Counted from the stretch's first letter, positions 25,476 through 34,406 are shown. The stretch is DNA of 64,000 bases from Actinobacteria bacterium IMCC26207 (GCA_001025035.1 LCZK01000008.1:62001-126000); one strand, 5' to 3'. The notes: generated by a model not told the origin, from the letters alone. Translations and numbers: made by a program.

Positions 25476-26885
25476 CTAGGCCAGCGACACCACAAGGCCG
25501 AGGCCCTCTGTGGTGACTCGAAGATCGTCGATCAGAACGGGGATGGTATCGCTGCTGTCTGGAATGACTGGCAACTCAATTCGCGCCGGAAAACGAACTC
25601 GCATGGGCGTGAGTGAAACAAGTTCCCCAAGCTTTCGTGAAAGCTGATTAAAGATCGAGGGAACGGCCGAGGGCAGTTCAAGCCAAGCGGCCTGCACGGA
25701 CAACTCAAGGCGACCCCGTAGCAGGCGGGTTCTCACCTCAGTTCGAAACGCAGACCGCAAATCTGGGAACGAATCTGGCAGCAAACGAGTATTCCGAATC
25801 CGGCCTCCCACTTGTTGCTCCCCTAGTTCGAACTCAAGCTCGAACGGAAGGGGCAAGTCTCCAGCGGCTCGCAGAATCATCATCTGCGTCAGAGCATCAA
25901 CGGCCGAACTAGCCAATCCAAGGCCGACTCGCTTGCCTGCGATTGGAACCGGCAAAGCCTGCCCAACAACGCTCTCCGTTGCGGGCAATCCAATTGACAA
26001 CAACCCAGAGGACACACTGATCTGGGCCTCGCCCTGAGCAACGCCAATCTGACCAAGAATCCGGCCAACGCTCTCATCAAGTTCTGTACCGACCACTCCC
26101 ACATGTTGGCCCAACGTGTCGAAAAGTCCGTCTCCCAACGAGCCAAACAACATAGAGAACATTCCAAGCGCACCTGCCCAGCTAGCAGGATCAACACCTT
26201 CAGGAACAGGCGCATCGGGGTTCGTTTGCAGCGAGATCAACTCGGCCGTCTCGAGGTTGAGTCCAATCGCTACGGTGGAGTTGGCTTGTAGTTCAATGCG
26301 TGGCTGTACGAGCGCTTCTACTCGCACAGGAATGGGTGCAGGGGCGACGGGCATTCCGCCTAACGAAGGGGAAGGAACGCCAACTTCGACATCGGCAACA
26401 TCGCCGTCGAAATCTTCTGCACGAGTTGAAACATCACCGTCGGCAAAAACAATGACTCTGACCCTGCCCGCATCCTCGGCGCGTAGATCAAACTCTGCTC
26501 CAGTAATCGTGAGCGCTAGCCGAACAGCTATATCACCCATTCCTGGCAAAGCTATTGCCGTCTCGAGCGGCTCGAGCTTGATTCCGGCTCCGACCACGAA
26601 GAGCACCAAGTCATTCATCATCTCTTGTGTGACCGATGCACAGACTGCTGAGCGATTCGAGCGGGGCGTCTGATTGGCCGAGCCAGATTCTTTGGAGCCC
26701 GTCTTTGGCTTGGAAGGAGCCTTGGGATCGGACGCAGCCTTTGGCTTGGAAGCAGCCTTTGGCTTGGAAGCAGCCTTTGGCTTGGAAGCAGCCTTTGGCT
26801 TGGATACAGCCTTCTTTGGGCTAGCTGTCACTGGTGCTGGTCCTTTACCGTTGAACTCTTCTGCTGTAGCGAACTCTTCTGCCAT
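25476..26885 (-). CDS. KPKAA-repeat protein of unknown function
   Basis: 469 residues from ATG 26885; GTG 26915 is possible. Residues about 25-65 are a Lys/Ala/Pro/Ser stretch with repeated SKPKAA, strongly basic. The remaining 400 residues have no signal peptide or membrane helix. They are rich in alternating hydrophobic beta-type segments with many Leu/Val/Ile-Glu pairs (LALTITGAEFDLRAEDAGRV, PVRVEALVQPRIELQANSTV). Two similar halves seem present (about 95-240 and 330-469), which could mean a tubular lipid-binding fold, but that is only a guess. It heads the operon with the phosphatase, bcp and lacZ. Confidence 0.7.
   Translation of the reverse strand: MAEEFATAEEFNGKGPAPVTASPKKAVSKPKAASKPKAASKPKAASKPKAASDPKAPSKPKTGSKESGSANQTPRSNRSAVCASVTQEMMNDLVLFVVGAGIKLEPLETAIALPGMGDIAVRLALTITGAEFDLRAEDAGRVRVIVFADGDVSTRAEDFDGDVADVEVGVPSPSLGGMPVAPAPIPVRVEALVQPRIELQANSTVAIGLNLETAELISLQTNPDAPVPEGVDPASWAGALGMFSMLFGSLGDGLFDTLGQHVGVVGTELDESVGRILGQIGVAQGEAQISVSSGLLSIGLPATESVVGQALPVPIAGKRVGLGLASSAVDALTQMMILRAAGDLPLPFELEFELGEQQVGGRIRNTRLLPDSFPDLRSAFRTEVRTRLLRGRLELSVQAAWLELPSAVPSIFNQLSRKLGELVSLTPMRVRFPARIELPVIPDSSDTIPVLIDDLRVTTEGLGLVVSLA
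26734..26805 (-). repeat. 18-bp tandem repeat, 4 copies, encoding SKPKAA units
   Basis: Four 18-base units (GCAGCCTTTGGCTTGGAA on the plus strand) are identical except for the last base of the final copy. They encode the basic SKPKAA repeats of the minus-strand gene, with two more diverged units next to them. The near identity suggests recent expansion. Confidence 0.9.
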
Positions 26886-26940
26886 GAGGTCATGGTTTAG
26901 CCCATGATGAGCCACGAAGGCATTCTGGGTTAGGCATACT

Positions 26941-27417
26941 TTGTCTGTGCCTGCCGATGATGGGAGCCAAATCCCAACCCCCGAAGTCAGCCCTGAGCAA
27001 AAATCACCTTCCCATCCGGTTCAGGATCTGGGCCATGAGTTGCTCGATGCAGCCATAGAAGCCGAGTATCAAACTGGAGTTCACGAGGAATCAGAAGAGC
27101 AAGCGCGCCGGCACGTCGCGATTCGGGTAGCCAGGATGATCGGGGGGTTTGTTGTCATTGGTATTGGCATTGCGGCCCTTCCTCTGCCAGGACCGGGCTG
27201 GCTGCTGATCATTATCGGGTTGTCACTACTGCCATTCGCTTGGGCTGAGCGAACCATTCGAGTCATCCGTCGCAGAATCCCAGGGATTCCAGAGGATGGA
27301 AAAATCTCGCCGATAGCTTGGGTCATCATGGGCGGTTTGCTACTGACCACCACTGTGGTGAGCCTGCTCTTCGGGGCCGACATCACCAACTGGGTAGTCG
27401 GCCTCTGGGACAGATAG
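26941..27417 (+). CDS. PGPGW-motif membrane protein (TIGR02611 family)
   Basis: 158 residues from TTG 26941, or 156 from GTG 26947. An acidic N-terminus (about 1-55) precedes two adjoining hydrophobic segments with the family motif ALPLPGPGWLLIIIGLSLLP and a third near the end (WVIMGGLLLTTTVVSLLFG). It is an integral cytoplasmic-membrane protein of a widespread actinobacterial family with no known function. It is followed 25 bases later by an alpha/beta hydrolase in the same direction. Confidence 0.85.
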   Translation: MSVPADDGSQIPTPEVSPEQKSPSHPVQDLGHELLDAAIEAEYQTGVHEESEEQARRHVAIRVARMIGGFVVIGIGIAALPLPGPGWLLIIIGLSLLPFAWAERTIRVIRRRIPGIPEDGKISPIAWVIMGGLLLTTTVVSLLFGADITNWVVGLWDR

Positions 27418-27442
27418 GGCCCTGCGGAACTAGCTTGAGGCA

Positions 27443-28498
27443 ATGGCCGCATTTCCACCTGCACAGATGATCAAGCTCTCGGGTCAGATGCAGCCCCCGG
27501 GAACTGCGCATGCTGAAGTATCCCTATCGGTGCACCACCTCCCCGCCGCAGCGCAGGAGCAAGCGACCCGTAGTGCAGCCACAGACTCTCCACCTCCCGC
27601 GGTTGTGTTCTGCCATGGGTTTCCCGACCTTGGTTACTCCTGGCGTCACCAACTCGGCCCCATTTCCCAAGCAGGGTTCCGCGTTATCGCTCCAGATCAG
27701 AGAGGCTACGGAGGCTCCTCTGCTCCCGAACAGATCGAGGCTTACGGGTTGGGTCAACTCTGCGGAGATCTGGCCGAACTCCTGGACGTACTCGAGATAG
27801 AGCGGGCAGTTTTTGTCGGTCACGATTGGGGCGGGTTTGTGGCCTGGGGCATGCCCGTGCTGTTCCCCGAACGGTGTGCTGGAGTCATCGGGGTCTGTAC
27901 CCCTTACACACCGTTCCCATCTCTTGAGTTTCTGCAGATGATGTTCGGAGAGGATCCCGAACAGATGTACATGATGTGGTTTCAAGAGCCTGGGGTTGCT
28001 GAATCCGTTCTGGACTCACGAGCAAGATTGATGTTCGAAAAACTCTCGGTGCAAGGAATCGACCCCGCGGTCCTGGCGGAACTCGGGGTGGCCCGCGAAA
28101 GCGGGTTTAACTTCAATCCGTTCATCGACCTTGAAGGCCTGCCCACTGTTGCCCCCTCGGTGCTCACCGAAGAGGACCTTGAGTTCTACGCATCCACCTT
28201 TGAACGGACTGGCTTTCGTGGACCGGTGAACTGGTATCGAAATATCGCTGCAAACGGTCTGAACTTCCCAGCAGTTGGAACACAAGCCTTAGAACTCCCC
28301 ACTCTGATGCTCTGCGCTGAATGGGACCCGGCCCTGCCGCCGGAATTGGCCTCGGGCATGCCCGCCCTGTGCTCAGACCTAGAGATGCATACCATCCCCA
28401 AGGCCGGTCATTGGGTACATGAGGAGTACCCCGATCAGGTCAATAGCCTGATGATTGATTGGCTCACTCGCCGCTTTCTTGCATCGAATAAATCCTGA
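27443..28498 (+). CDS. Alpha/beta hydrolase, epoxide hydrolase-like
   Basis: 351 residues. The HGFP oxyanion motif (VFCHGFPDLGYSWRHQL), the nucleophile elbow VGHDWGG with Asp, and a late Asp and His (GHWVHEEYPDQVN) form the epoxide-hydrolase type triad. The cap domain has two Tyr-rich stretches around MYMMW and LEFYAS. It probably hydrolyses an epoxide or similar small ester in the cytoplasm. A short Ala/Ser/Pro-rich insertion is seen near residues 38-50. Confidence 0.9.
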   Translation: MAAFPPAQMIKLSGQMQPPGTAHAEVSLSVHHLPAAAQEQATRSAATDSPPPAVVFCHGFPDLGYSWRHQLGPISQAGFRVIAPDQRGYGGSSAPEQIEAYGLGQLCGDLAELLDVLEIERAVFVGHDWGGFVAWGMPVLFPERCAGVIGVCTPYTPFPSLEFLQMMFGEDPEQMYMMWFQEPGVAESVLDSRARLMFEKLSVQGIDPAVLAELGVARESGFNFNPFIDLEGLPTVAPSVLTEEDLEFYASTFERTGFRGPVNWYRNIAANGLNFPAVGTQALELPTLMLCAEWDPALPPELASGMPALCSDLEMHTIPKAGHWVHEEYPDQVNSLMIDWLTRRFLASNKS

Positions 28499-28516
28499 CA
28501 GCAAGAGCTCGGATCC

Positions 28517-29665
28517 TCAGCGGAGACTGCCAGAAGCAACGGCTCGCGCTAACAGCGCTCGTAACTCTTTGGCTCGCCCTTCCCATGTAAAGCCAGCGCT
28601 CACAAACTCCGCAGCGGCTGCACCCATCTCTTCTCGCGCGGCCTCGTCGTTCAGGAGTCGGATGAGTGCCTCGGAGATTTCCGAAACCTCGCTCCCGTCG
28701 ACAAGCAGTCCAGTCAAGTTTGCTCTCAGTGCATCCGGAACACCCCCGATGTCCCCGGCTACGACGGGCACTCCAACGGCTTGGGCTTGGATAAAGACAA
28801 TGCCGAATGCTTCGACCTCGAGGCCACGTTTACGCTCCCGGCAGGGCATCGCAAACACGTCTCCCGCGGCGTAGTAGGCAGGTAGTTCTTCCTCTGAGGC
28901 TGGCCCAGCAAACACCACGTACTGCTCAACTCCGCGCTCCACTGCGAGAGTGCGGAGCGCTTCCTCATAGGGACCGCCACCGACGATTAACAAACGTGCC
29001 TCTGGAACCTGTTGCCGCACGAAACTCAAGGCCGCTATTAGGCGATCCTGCCCCTTGCGTTCCACAAGGCGAGAGATGCAGACCACTACTGGAGCATCAG
29101 CTAACCCGTGCCGCAGGCGAATTGCAGTTGCGTCCACTCCCGGATGAAACACACTGGGATCTACCGCCGGTGACAGCACTGCAAACTCTGGGCCCGACCC
29201 AAAAGCCGCCCGCAGAGAGCCATCACACCAATGAGAAACAAAGGTGATAGCTGCTGCAGAGCGACCGATTTTGCGGAGCAGATGCGCTCCACCGGGGGCC
29301 CGAACTGCAGACACCTCGAGTCCGTGCGTAAACGCAATGTAGGGCCGCCCCGTTTTTTTGCGGATTCGTGGACCCATCAATCCAAGTGGAAACGCAGCGC
29401 CAAAGATCACTACCTCGGCCCGGGAGTGCTCAATCAACCGCAGGACATGACGAAGCACCCGAGGAGTCGGCAGCAGCACTGAAGAGCGATCCCGTATGAC
29501 TTGGAAAGGTGCAGCCTCATCCCAGAGCGCGTCTCCTTGAAATGCTGAGGCATAGACCGTGACCTCATCCCCAGCGGCAACCATGCCGCGACACAACTGA
29601 TCTACATAGTTTTGAATCCCACCAAGACGCGGTGGCAGGTCATTCGTGACAACAAGGACGCGCAT
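28517..29665 (-). CDS. GT4 glycosyltransferase, PimB-like mannosyltransferase
   Basis: 382 residues. It starts MRVLVVTNDLPPRLGGIQNY, typical of actinobacterial mannosyltransferases that extend phosphatidylinositol mannosides. It keeps the GT-B donor-site motifs (SRLVERKGQDRLI, VGGGPYEEAL, EAFGIVFIQAQAVGVPVVA). It likely transfers mannose from GDP-mannose to a lipid acceptor at the inner face of the membrane. Its ATG follows the TAA of the GH36 gene directly, so the two are co-transcribed. Specificity (PimB or a related glycolipid enzyme) is inferred from overall likeness. Confidence 0.85.
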   Translation of the reverse strand: MRVLVVTNDLPPRLGGIQNYVDQLCRGMVAAGDEVTVYASAFQGDALWDEAAPFQVIRDRSSVLLPTPRVLRHVLRLIEHSRAEVVIFGAAFPLGLMGPRIRKKTGRPYIAFTHGLEVSAVRAPGGAHLLRKIGRSAAAITFVSHWCDGSLRAAFGSGPEFAVLSPAVDPSVFHPGVDATAIRLRHGLADAPVVVCISRLVERKGQDRLIAALSFVRQQVPEARLLIVGGGPYEEALRTLAVERGVEQYVVFAGPASEEELPAYYAAGDVFAMPCRERKRGLEVEAFGIVFIQAQAVGVPVVAGDIGGVPDALRANLTGLLVDGSEVSEISEALIRLLNDEAAREEMGAAAAEFVSAGFTWEGRAKELRALLARAVASGSLR

Positions 29666-31351
29666 TTACGTCTCAGCTGGCTCAATGTGTGCCGAGCCAA
29701 TCTCGGGGTCACCTACTAGGCACAAACCTGCGAACTGCAATTTATGCGGTGTGAATTCCTGCATCAGGTCGAGACATATTGGTGCAGGCCCAGACCGTGA
29801 GGCCTCGTCGCTTCGCCGGCCGAGCTCAATGACTTCGCTCAACAACGAGCGAGACTCATCGTTCAGCAACGACAAGTCATCAGAGACCAGAACCATTCCC
29901 CCACTCGCACCGACTGCTAGCGCCCAAGCTCGCACTTGTTCGGGAGTGAGTTCGGTATCCGAGGTTCGAAGCATCACGCAATCTGGGTCATTCAGCCAGA
30001 GGCGACGATGCTGATGAGAGCGGGTAAGCGTGTTGCGCCAAGCGTTCTTGGTAGATGGGATGGTCTGCTCATAGCCCCGGTAGGGCCAGAGTTCAGGCTT
30101 CGGCGCCCAGAACGGTGCCACGTCAGAACCGATCCTCATTCCATCCACTACGCCGATGCATGCGCCGAGTGGAGCACCACAGCCGAGGATGAACGTGTCC
30201 TCACCCGCGCCACGGCGAATCGCATCAAAGCCTGCGCGTATTCGCTGTGCAGGCGTCATACTGCGGTCCGCCCAGATGCCATCAAAACCCGGGGAGTACG
30301 TAAAGTCCAACTTCAGGTACGTAAAGCCCAAGCGAACGAGTTCGCGGGCTAGCGACTCTAAGTGTTCAAGTACCTCTGGATTGGTCACATCAAGCGTGTG
30401 CACAAATCCACCCCAATGCGGACCGAACATACCAATCAGAGGTTCACCCTCTGCGTCCTTTGCAATCCAGTCAGGGTGTTCCTGCGCCAGCGCCGAATTG
30501 AGCGAGACGCCAAAGGGGGCGATCCACAGTCCTGGCCGAAACCCTGCAGCTGAAATGGAGTCGGCAACCCCAGCTAACCCTGAGGGGAATTTCTCATTCG
30601 TGACGAGCCAATCCCCCACTTCAGATTGAAAGCCGTCGTCGAGTTGCACCACATCAAAGGGCCAGTCAGCACACAGCGCCAGGTTCTTATGCAGGTCCAA
30701 CTCCGTGACCTGATCGAAGTAGTGATACCAAGAGCACCAGCCCACCTGAAACTCACCTTGGGTGCGGGCCTGTGAGTGCTCGCCGGCTTCGGTAGCCCAA
30801 GCATCTAGGCCTGCAGCGGGGTCGCTCACGTGGCGAATCACAACATCGTGAAGAGGCCTGGTCTCTTGCGGGGCAAGTTCCGCCGAGCCCAAAAACGCCT
30901 CGATCGCTACTTCGAATCCCGCGCCAACCTGATTCAGTCGGATGGTCCCATCATGAAGATGCCCACCTAAGAATCCGATCAGAACTGCGTCCTGAGCGTC
31001 ACTGAGCACCGTGACCATCTCAGAGCGGAGTTGCTCAGGAAGTGTGCGCCTCTGATCAGCATGCTGGGTCATGGTGACCATCTCGACGTTGCTGACAGTG
31101 GACGGGTCAACCTCCACTCCTGGCCGAGCCAAATTGCTCTGACTCCAAGACTGATACCCATGCCGAAACATGGCGAGCTCACCGTCGATCTGTGTCAGGG
31201 AATAAACAGCAGAGACTGATCGCACCTCTACGGCCCAGTCGCTGCGGTTGGTGACCGACCACGTGAATCCCTCAGAGCTGTGCTCCATTGAGACCTCAAG
31301 TCGAGCGCCCTCAGCGGCTGAGATCACCTGATGATGCTGGGTCACATGCAT
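29666..31351 (-). CDS. GH36 alpha-galactosidase
   Basis: 561 residues from ATG 31351; the frame stays open to 31447, but that region overlaps the upstream gene. After an N-terminal beta domain, the barrel carries WCSWYHYFDQVTE, VQLDDGFQ, the nucleophile Asp in YLKLDFTY and the acid/base Asp in MRIGSDVAPFW, as in clan GH-D enzymes. It is expected to release alpha-linked galactose from raffinose-like or galactolipid substrates in the cytoplasm, as there is no signal peptide. It lies between an eIF2B-like gene and a mannosyltransferase in one operon. Together with lacZ it implies galactoside use. Confidence 0.92.
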   Translation of the reverse strand: MHVTQHHQVISAAEGARLEVSMEHSSEGFTWSVTNRSDWAVEVRSVSAVYSLTQIDGELAMFRHGYQSWSQSNLARPGVEVDPSTVSNVEMVTMTQHADQRRTLPEQLRSEMVTVLSDAQDAVLIGFLGGHLHDGTIRLNQVGAGFEVAIEAFLGSAELAPQETRPLHDVVIRHVSDPAAGLDAWATEAGEHSQARTQGEFQVGWCSWYHYFDQVTELDLHKNLALCADWPFDVVQLDDGFQSEVGDWLVTNEKFPSGLAGVADSISAAGFRPGLWIAPFGVSLNSALAQEHPDWIAKDAEGEPLIGMFGPHWGGFVHTLDVTNPEVLEHLESLARELVRLGFTYLKLDFTYSPGFDGIWADRSMTPAQRIRAGFDAIRRGAGEDTFILGCGAPLGACIGVVDGMRIGSDVAPFWAPKPELWPYRGYEQTIPSTKNAWRNTLTRSHQHRRLWLNDPDCVMLRTSDTELTPEQVRAWALAVGASGGMVLVSDDLSLLNDESRSLLSEVIELGRRSDEASRSGPAPICLDLMQEFTPHKLQFAGLCLVGDPEIGSAHIEPAET

Positions 31352-31407
31352 CCATGGACGATAGCCCTCAGCAGGCTGTCCAGTCTGCGCTACCTGTGAA
31401 GCCTTGA

Positions 31408-32280
31408 TCAGCCCACAAGTCGAAAGAGTTCGGGTGCAACAGGACAATCAGTCGCAGTCAGGCTGTCGGACACCGTGCCCACTCCGGCCACTCCAGCACA
31501 ATGTGTCACGAGTTCATGGGGCACGACCTCTGCGGTAGCGCTCAGTGGTTCCACCGAACTGGACCAGCGCGTTAGCAGCGCGTCAAACATGCTCGCCGGC
31601 ATCAGTCTTCCCACGCCTGCCAGAGCCCAGACCTCGATGCCTAGCTGCTGGGCAACTGCAGCCGCTGCGAGGGAACCTGCCGGGGCAAGCAGCGAATCGG
31701 GCCCAAGTCCGAAACAGTCCAGCAGAACTAAGTCCGCCACAGCCACCGCAGAGGCGGCATTGCGTGCGGACACCGCTGTTGCGAACACGTCCATCCGTTG
31801 TAGTTGGCGCACAGCCTCATCGGCCTCGCCATCAACATCAACTATCAGCACCTCTAGATCACCCCGGCGCCGCAGGGCGCCAACGGCTTGCTCGGGCCAC
31901 CCAACGATGACTACAGACGCATCAGGCGGGAGCGCCTCAGCGAGCAACTTGGCAGTTGGATCAGACTCAATTTCGGCCACAGCGGCGCGAGCCTCACGCA
32001 TTGGGTCGGGCGCACAGAGCATCCGAGCGCACAGCCACCACAGCGGCGTGCACGTCAGGTGTCGGTCAATGATTCGCCTGCAAGCAGCCACCATGCCAGC
32101 GGGATCATCTCGAAAGGCCGAGAGAGCAAGCGCCGACTCCTGTACCAGGACATCAGGCGGGGCGCCCTGAGAGCGGGCAACAAAGCGGAGGCGCTCAATA
32201 GGGTGCACGATTCGCAGTGTAGATCCGGATCTCTCGTAGATGGCATGCAGGAGCAGGCGGATTCGCAGATCACAGGGCAC
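31408..32280 (-). CDS. eIF2B/ribose-1,5-bisphosphate isomerase-like protein
   Basis: 290 residues if GTG 32280 is used; GTG 32208, just before HPIERLRFVAR, is a good alternative. The C-terminal half has LVLLDCFGLGPDSLLAPAGS and LGIEVWALAGVGRLMPASMF, resembling the Rossmann-like NagB/eIF2B-alpha fold. The N-terminal half is helical with WWLCARMLCAPDPMREAR. Actinobacterial homologues are uncharacterised. It may isomerise a sugar phosphate or bind a nucleotide. It heads the operon with the GH36 and mannosyltransferase genes. The eIF2B name reflects fold likeness only; a role in translation is not implied. Confidence 0.65.
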   Translation of the reverse strand: MPCDLRIRLLLHAIYERSGSTLRIVHPIERLRFVARSQGAPPDVLVQESALALSAFRDDPAGMVAACRRIIDRHLTCTPLWWLCARMLCAPDPMREARAAVAEIESDPTAKLLAEALPPDASVVIVGWPEQAVGALRRRGDLEVLIVDVDGEADEAVRQLQRMDVFATAVSARNAASAVAVADLVLLDCFGLGPDSLLAPAGSLAAAAVAQQLGIEVWALAGVGRLMPASMFDALLTRWSSSVEPLSATAEVVPHELVTHCAGVAGVGTVSDSLTATDCPVAPELFRLVG

Positions 32281-32355
32281 GGCCGAGGGTGATTTTTTCT
32301 TGGCACGCCCTTCGAATCTCGTAACTGAGGCTCACCCGCGCTACCTTTCAGGACC

Positions 32356-32871
32356 GTGACCACGGTGCCCCCAGACCTAACCCTTCATCCACATGGCGGC
32401 GAGCCGCTCAGCATGGCCGATCAGGTGACCATGTTTCATCTGGTGCTCGTCGTGCTCGACCCCTACACGATCGAGAGCTCAGTCCTGCTGAAGACCGCCG
32501 GGCGCATCCTTGAAGAGTTCGCCGGAGCAGACTGCCGTGCCGGTTGGCTGATCACTGCTGACGAAGCCGATACCTCGGCATTTCTTGGTCCTTGGGAGCA
32601 GAAGTTCCTGACCTTCTGTGACCCAGAGCGTAAAGCTGTTCAAGGGCTTGGCCTAGAGTCCCTTCCAGCACTCATTCACATTGGCGGGGACCTGACCATC
32701 ATCGGCAAAGCCGAGGGCTGGGAACCGACCGATTGGCGTGTCATCACCAACAATCTTGCCAAGATGATGTCCTGGAGTAAGCCTTCGTTCCCCAAGTCCG
32801 GTGACCCGGCACCCTTCGACGGCTCCCCCGCAACTGGGCGAGACACTGAAGCAGTTACTCCTCAGGCATAG
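32356..32871 (+). CDS. Thioredoxin-fold protein without CxxC
   Basis: 171 residues from GTG 32356. The sequence LVLVVLDPYTIESSVLLKTA, then GADCRAGWLIT, FLGPWEQKFLTFCDPERKAV and LESLPALIHI with a Pro before the third strand reads like a thioredoxin-like fold. It lacks the CxxC active site, leaving isolated cysteines at about positions 59 and 92. It is soluble, with a Pro/Asp-rich tail after residue 140. Similar conserved proteins of unknown role occur in Acidimicrobiia. It is divergent from the eIF2B-like gene. A redox function is doubtful. Confidence 0.7.
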   Translation: MTTVPPDLTLHPHGGEPLSMADQVTMFHLVLVVLDPYTIESSVLLKTAGRILEEFAGADCRAGWLITADEADTSAFLGPWEQKFLTFCDPERKAVQGLGLESLPALIHIGGDLTIIGKAEGWEPTDWRVITNNLAKMMSWSKPSFPKSGDPAPFDGSPATGRDTEAVTPQA

Positions 32872-32929
32872 GGCATCTGTGGTGCAGCGGCCCGTTGGTC
32901 CTGTGCTTGCTCGGTATCAAGTTGCCTAG

Positions 32930-33718
32930 CTATCGGGCCGTCCAACCGCCGTCAACAGCCAGGATCTGACCAGTCACGTAGCTCGATGCTTCGCTCGCCA
33001 GAAACAACAGTGCCCCATCTAGTTCCTCTGGTCTTCCCGCGCGACCCATTGGCGTAGTGCGCTCGACGAATTGCGCCCCGTTGGGATCATCAAACATCTC
33101 TGCTTGGGTCATCTCGGAGGGAAACCACCCAGGGGCAATAGCGTTTACTCGTACACCTTTACGACCCCACTCGCAGCCAAGCTGACGGGTCATGTTCACT
33201 AACGCGCCCTTGGAGGAGCAATAGCTCACGTCCTTCATTGGTGTGGCAGCAACGAGGCCCAAGATCGAGGCCATGTTGATGATGCTGCCAGTTCCGGCCT
33301 GCAACATCTGCGCACCTGCAAGTTGGCTTAAGTGGAAGGGGGCAACCAGATTTATCTCCAGCGAACGTCCAAACTGTTCCAAGGTTTCATCTTGAGCAGC
33401 TACGGGCTGGCTCATGCCGGCATTGTTCACTAACACTCCAATGCTTCCCGAGACCTCTACTGCAGTCTGAATGAGGCGTTCACGGTCTACTGCTAGGGAC
33501 AGATCGCCTGGACAAACCAAGGCGCGGTCTCCGAGTTCTTGTTTCAGTTGATCAAGTCGATCAGCCCGGCGAGCACTGATGACCACTGTCGCTCCAGCAG
33601 CATGCAGCACCTGTGCGGATCTCCGGCCAAGGCCGGAAGATGCCCCAGTAACAACAGCAGTGACGCCATCAAGACGAAACATCTCGGCAAGTTCTCTTGC
33701 AATTTCTGCGGGGGACAT
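32930..33718 (-). CDS. Short-chain dehydrogenase/reductase
   Basis: 262 residues. TGASSGLGRRSAQVL is the cofactor motif, NNAGMSQP the structural motif, NMASILG the catalytic Ser strand, and YCSSKGAL the YxxxK motif. The C-terminal APGWFPSEMTQ and GAL-LFLASEASSYVTGQILAVDGGW are the standard ending. It is an NAD(P)-dependent cytoplasmic oxidoreductase; the substrate is unknown. It lies 39 bases after the L,D-transpeptidase stop, and a leftover 14-bp duplication sits in that gap. Confidence 0.92.
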   Translation of the reverse strand: MSPAEIARELAEMFRLDGVTAVVTGASSGLGRRSAQVLHAAGATVVISARRADRLDQLKQELGDRALVCPGDLSLAVDRERLIQTAVEVSGSIGVLVNNAGMSQPVAAQDETLEQFGRSLEINLVAPFHLSQLAGAQMLQAGTGSIINMASILGLVAATPMKDVSYCSSKGALVNMTRQLGCEWGRKGVRVNAIAPGWFPSEMTQAEMFDDPNGAQFVERTTPMGRAGRPEELDGALLFLASEASSYVTGQILAVDGGWTAR

Positions 33719-33743
33719 GTCAGGAACCGTAATCAGTTCCGGA

Positions 33744-33771
33744 CTACTTGACCACCACTACTTGACCACCA
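33744..33771. repeat. 14-bp direct duplication spanning a stop codon
   Basis: Two copies of CTACTTGACCACCA (33744-33757 and 33758-33771) are exactly adjacent. The right copy contains the stop codon and last codons of the L,D-transpeptidase (minus strand); the left copy lies beyond the stop. The duplication leaves the protein unchanged. Confidence 0.85.
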
Positions 33772-34330
33772 CTACCTGAGTGCCAATTTGAGCCCACTCA
33801 TACAGCAGTGACGCATTCCAGTTGGACTGCCGCACGCAACCGTGTGAGCGGTAGCTTCCCAACTCATCCTCGCTTTGTAGGGGCTGTCCCCTGCGATTGA
33901 CGGGGATCGAATGAAACCCAATTGCTGCGTCGCTGCCTTGGGCAAAGCGAACCATCCACTGCATGCTTGCCCCGCCGCCTACAGATGTGGTGTAGCGACT
34001 CTTTGAAAACACGCTATACGTGCCTTCACCTGGGGTCTTGTATCTGCCAGAGACAAGGTAGGTATGAACCACTGACCCATCTTCCTCGACCCACCACACG
34101 CGCTGCTGTTCCATGGAATACACCACGCGTCTGCCAGACCCGGAGTTAAACGGCAGACCTCGCATATCTGGTGCTGGCGCAGGGGGAACGGGCGGAGGAA
34201 CCTCGACCACGGGCACGGTTGGCACCGGCGGAACTTCTTGCGCACCAATGGCCGTGGCGCTGAACAGCGACAGCGCAATGGCAATCACACACAAGGCCAC
34301 CGCTCGGATAGCGAGCTTCATCTGAGTCAT
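33758..34330 (-). CDS. L,D-transpeptidase (YkuD domain), exported
   Basis: 190 residues from ATG 34330 with a GGGGG ribosome-binding site. A signal peptide (about 1-30, cleaved after AIGA) is followed by a Pro/Val-rich linker (about 31-55) and the YkuD catalytic domain. The active-site region HSIPVNRRGQP and SYRSHGCVRQS contains the catalytic Cys and His. It would form 3-3 cross-links in peptidoglycan or attach proteins outside the membrane. It is smaller than mycobacterial Ldt enzymes, lacking Ig domains. Confidence 0.92.
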   Translation of the reverse strand: MTQMKLAIRAVALCVIAIALSLFSATAIGAQEVPPVPTVPVVEVPPPVPPAPAPDMRGLPFNSGSGRRVVYSMEQQRVWWVEEDGSVVHTYLVSGRYKTPGEGTYSVFSKSRYTTSVGGGASMQWMVRFAQGSDAAIGFHSIPVNRRGQPLQSEDELGSYRSHGCVRQSNWNASLLYEWAQIGTQVVVVK

Positions 34331-34374
34331 AGAGACCCCCTTCTGTGTCTGAGTGTAGAACCCCTGTGAGTGCC

Positions 34375-34404
34375 GTGCCCGTTTGCGCACCACCCAGCGG
34401 GCAC
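34375..34404 (-). terminator. Hairpin downstream of csoR
   Basis: GTGCCCG (34375-34381) pairs with CGGGCAC (34398-34404), starting 2 bases beyond the csoR stop on the minus strand. The loop is 16 bases and there is no U-run. It separates csoR from the L,D-transpeptidase gene. Confidence 0.45.
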
Positions 34405-34406
34405 AG

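Noticed and set aside
26734-26805. 18-bp repeats considered as intergenic satellite
   Set aside because: They are in frame inside a gene and encode SKPKAA units.
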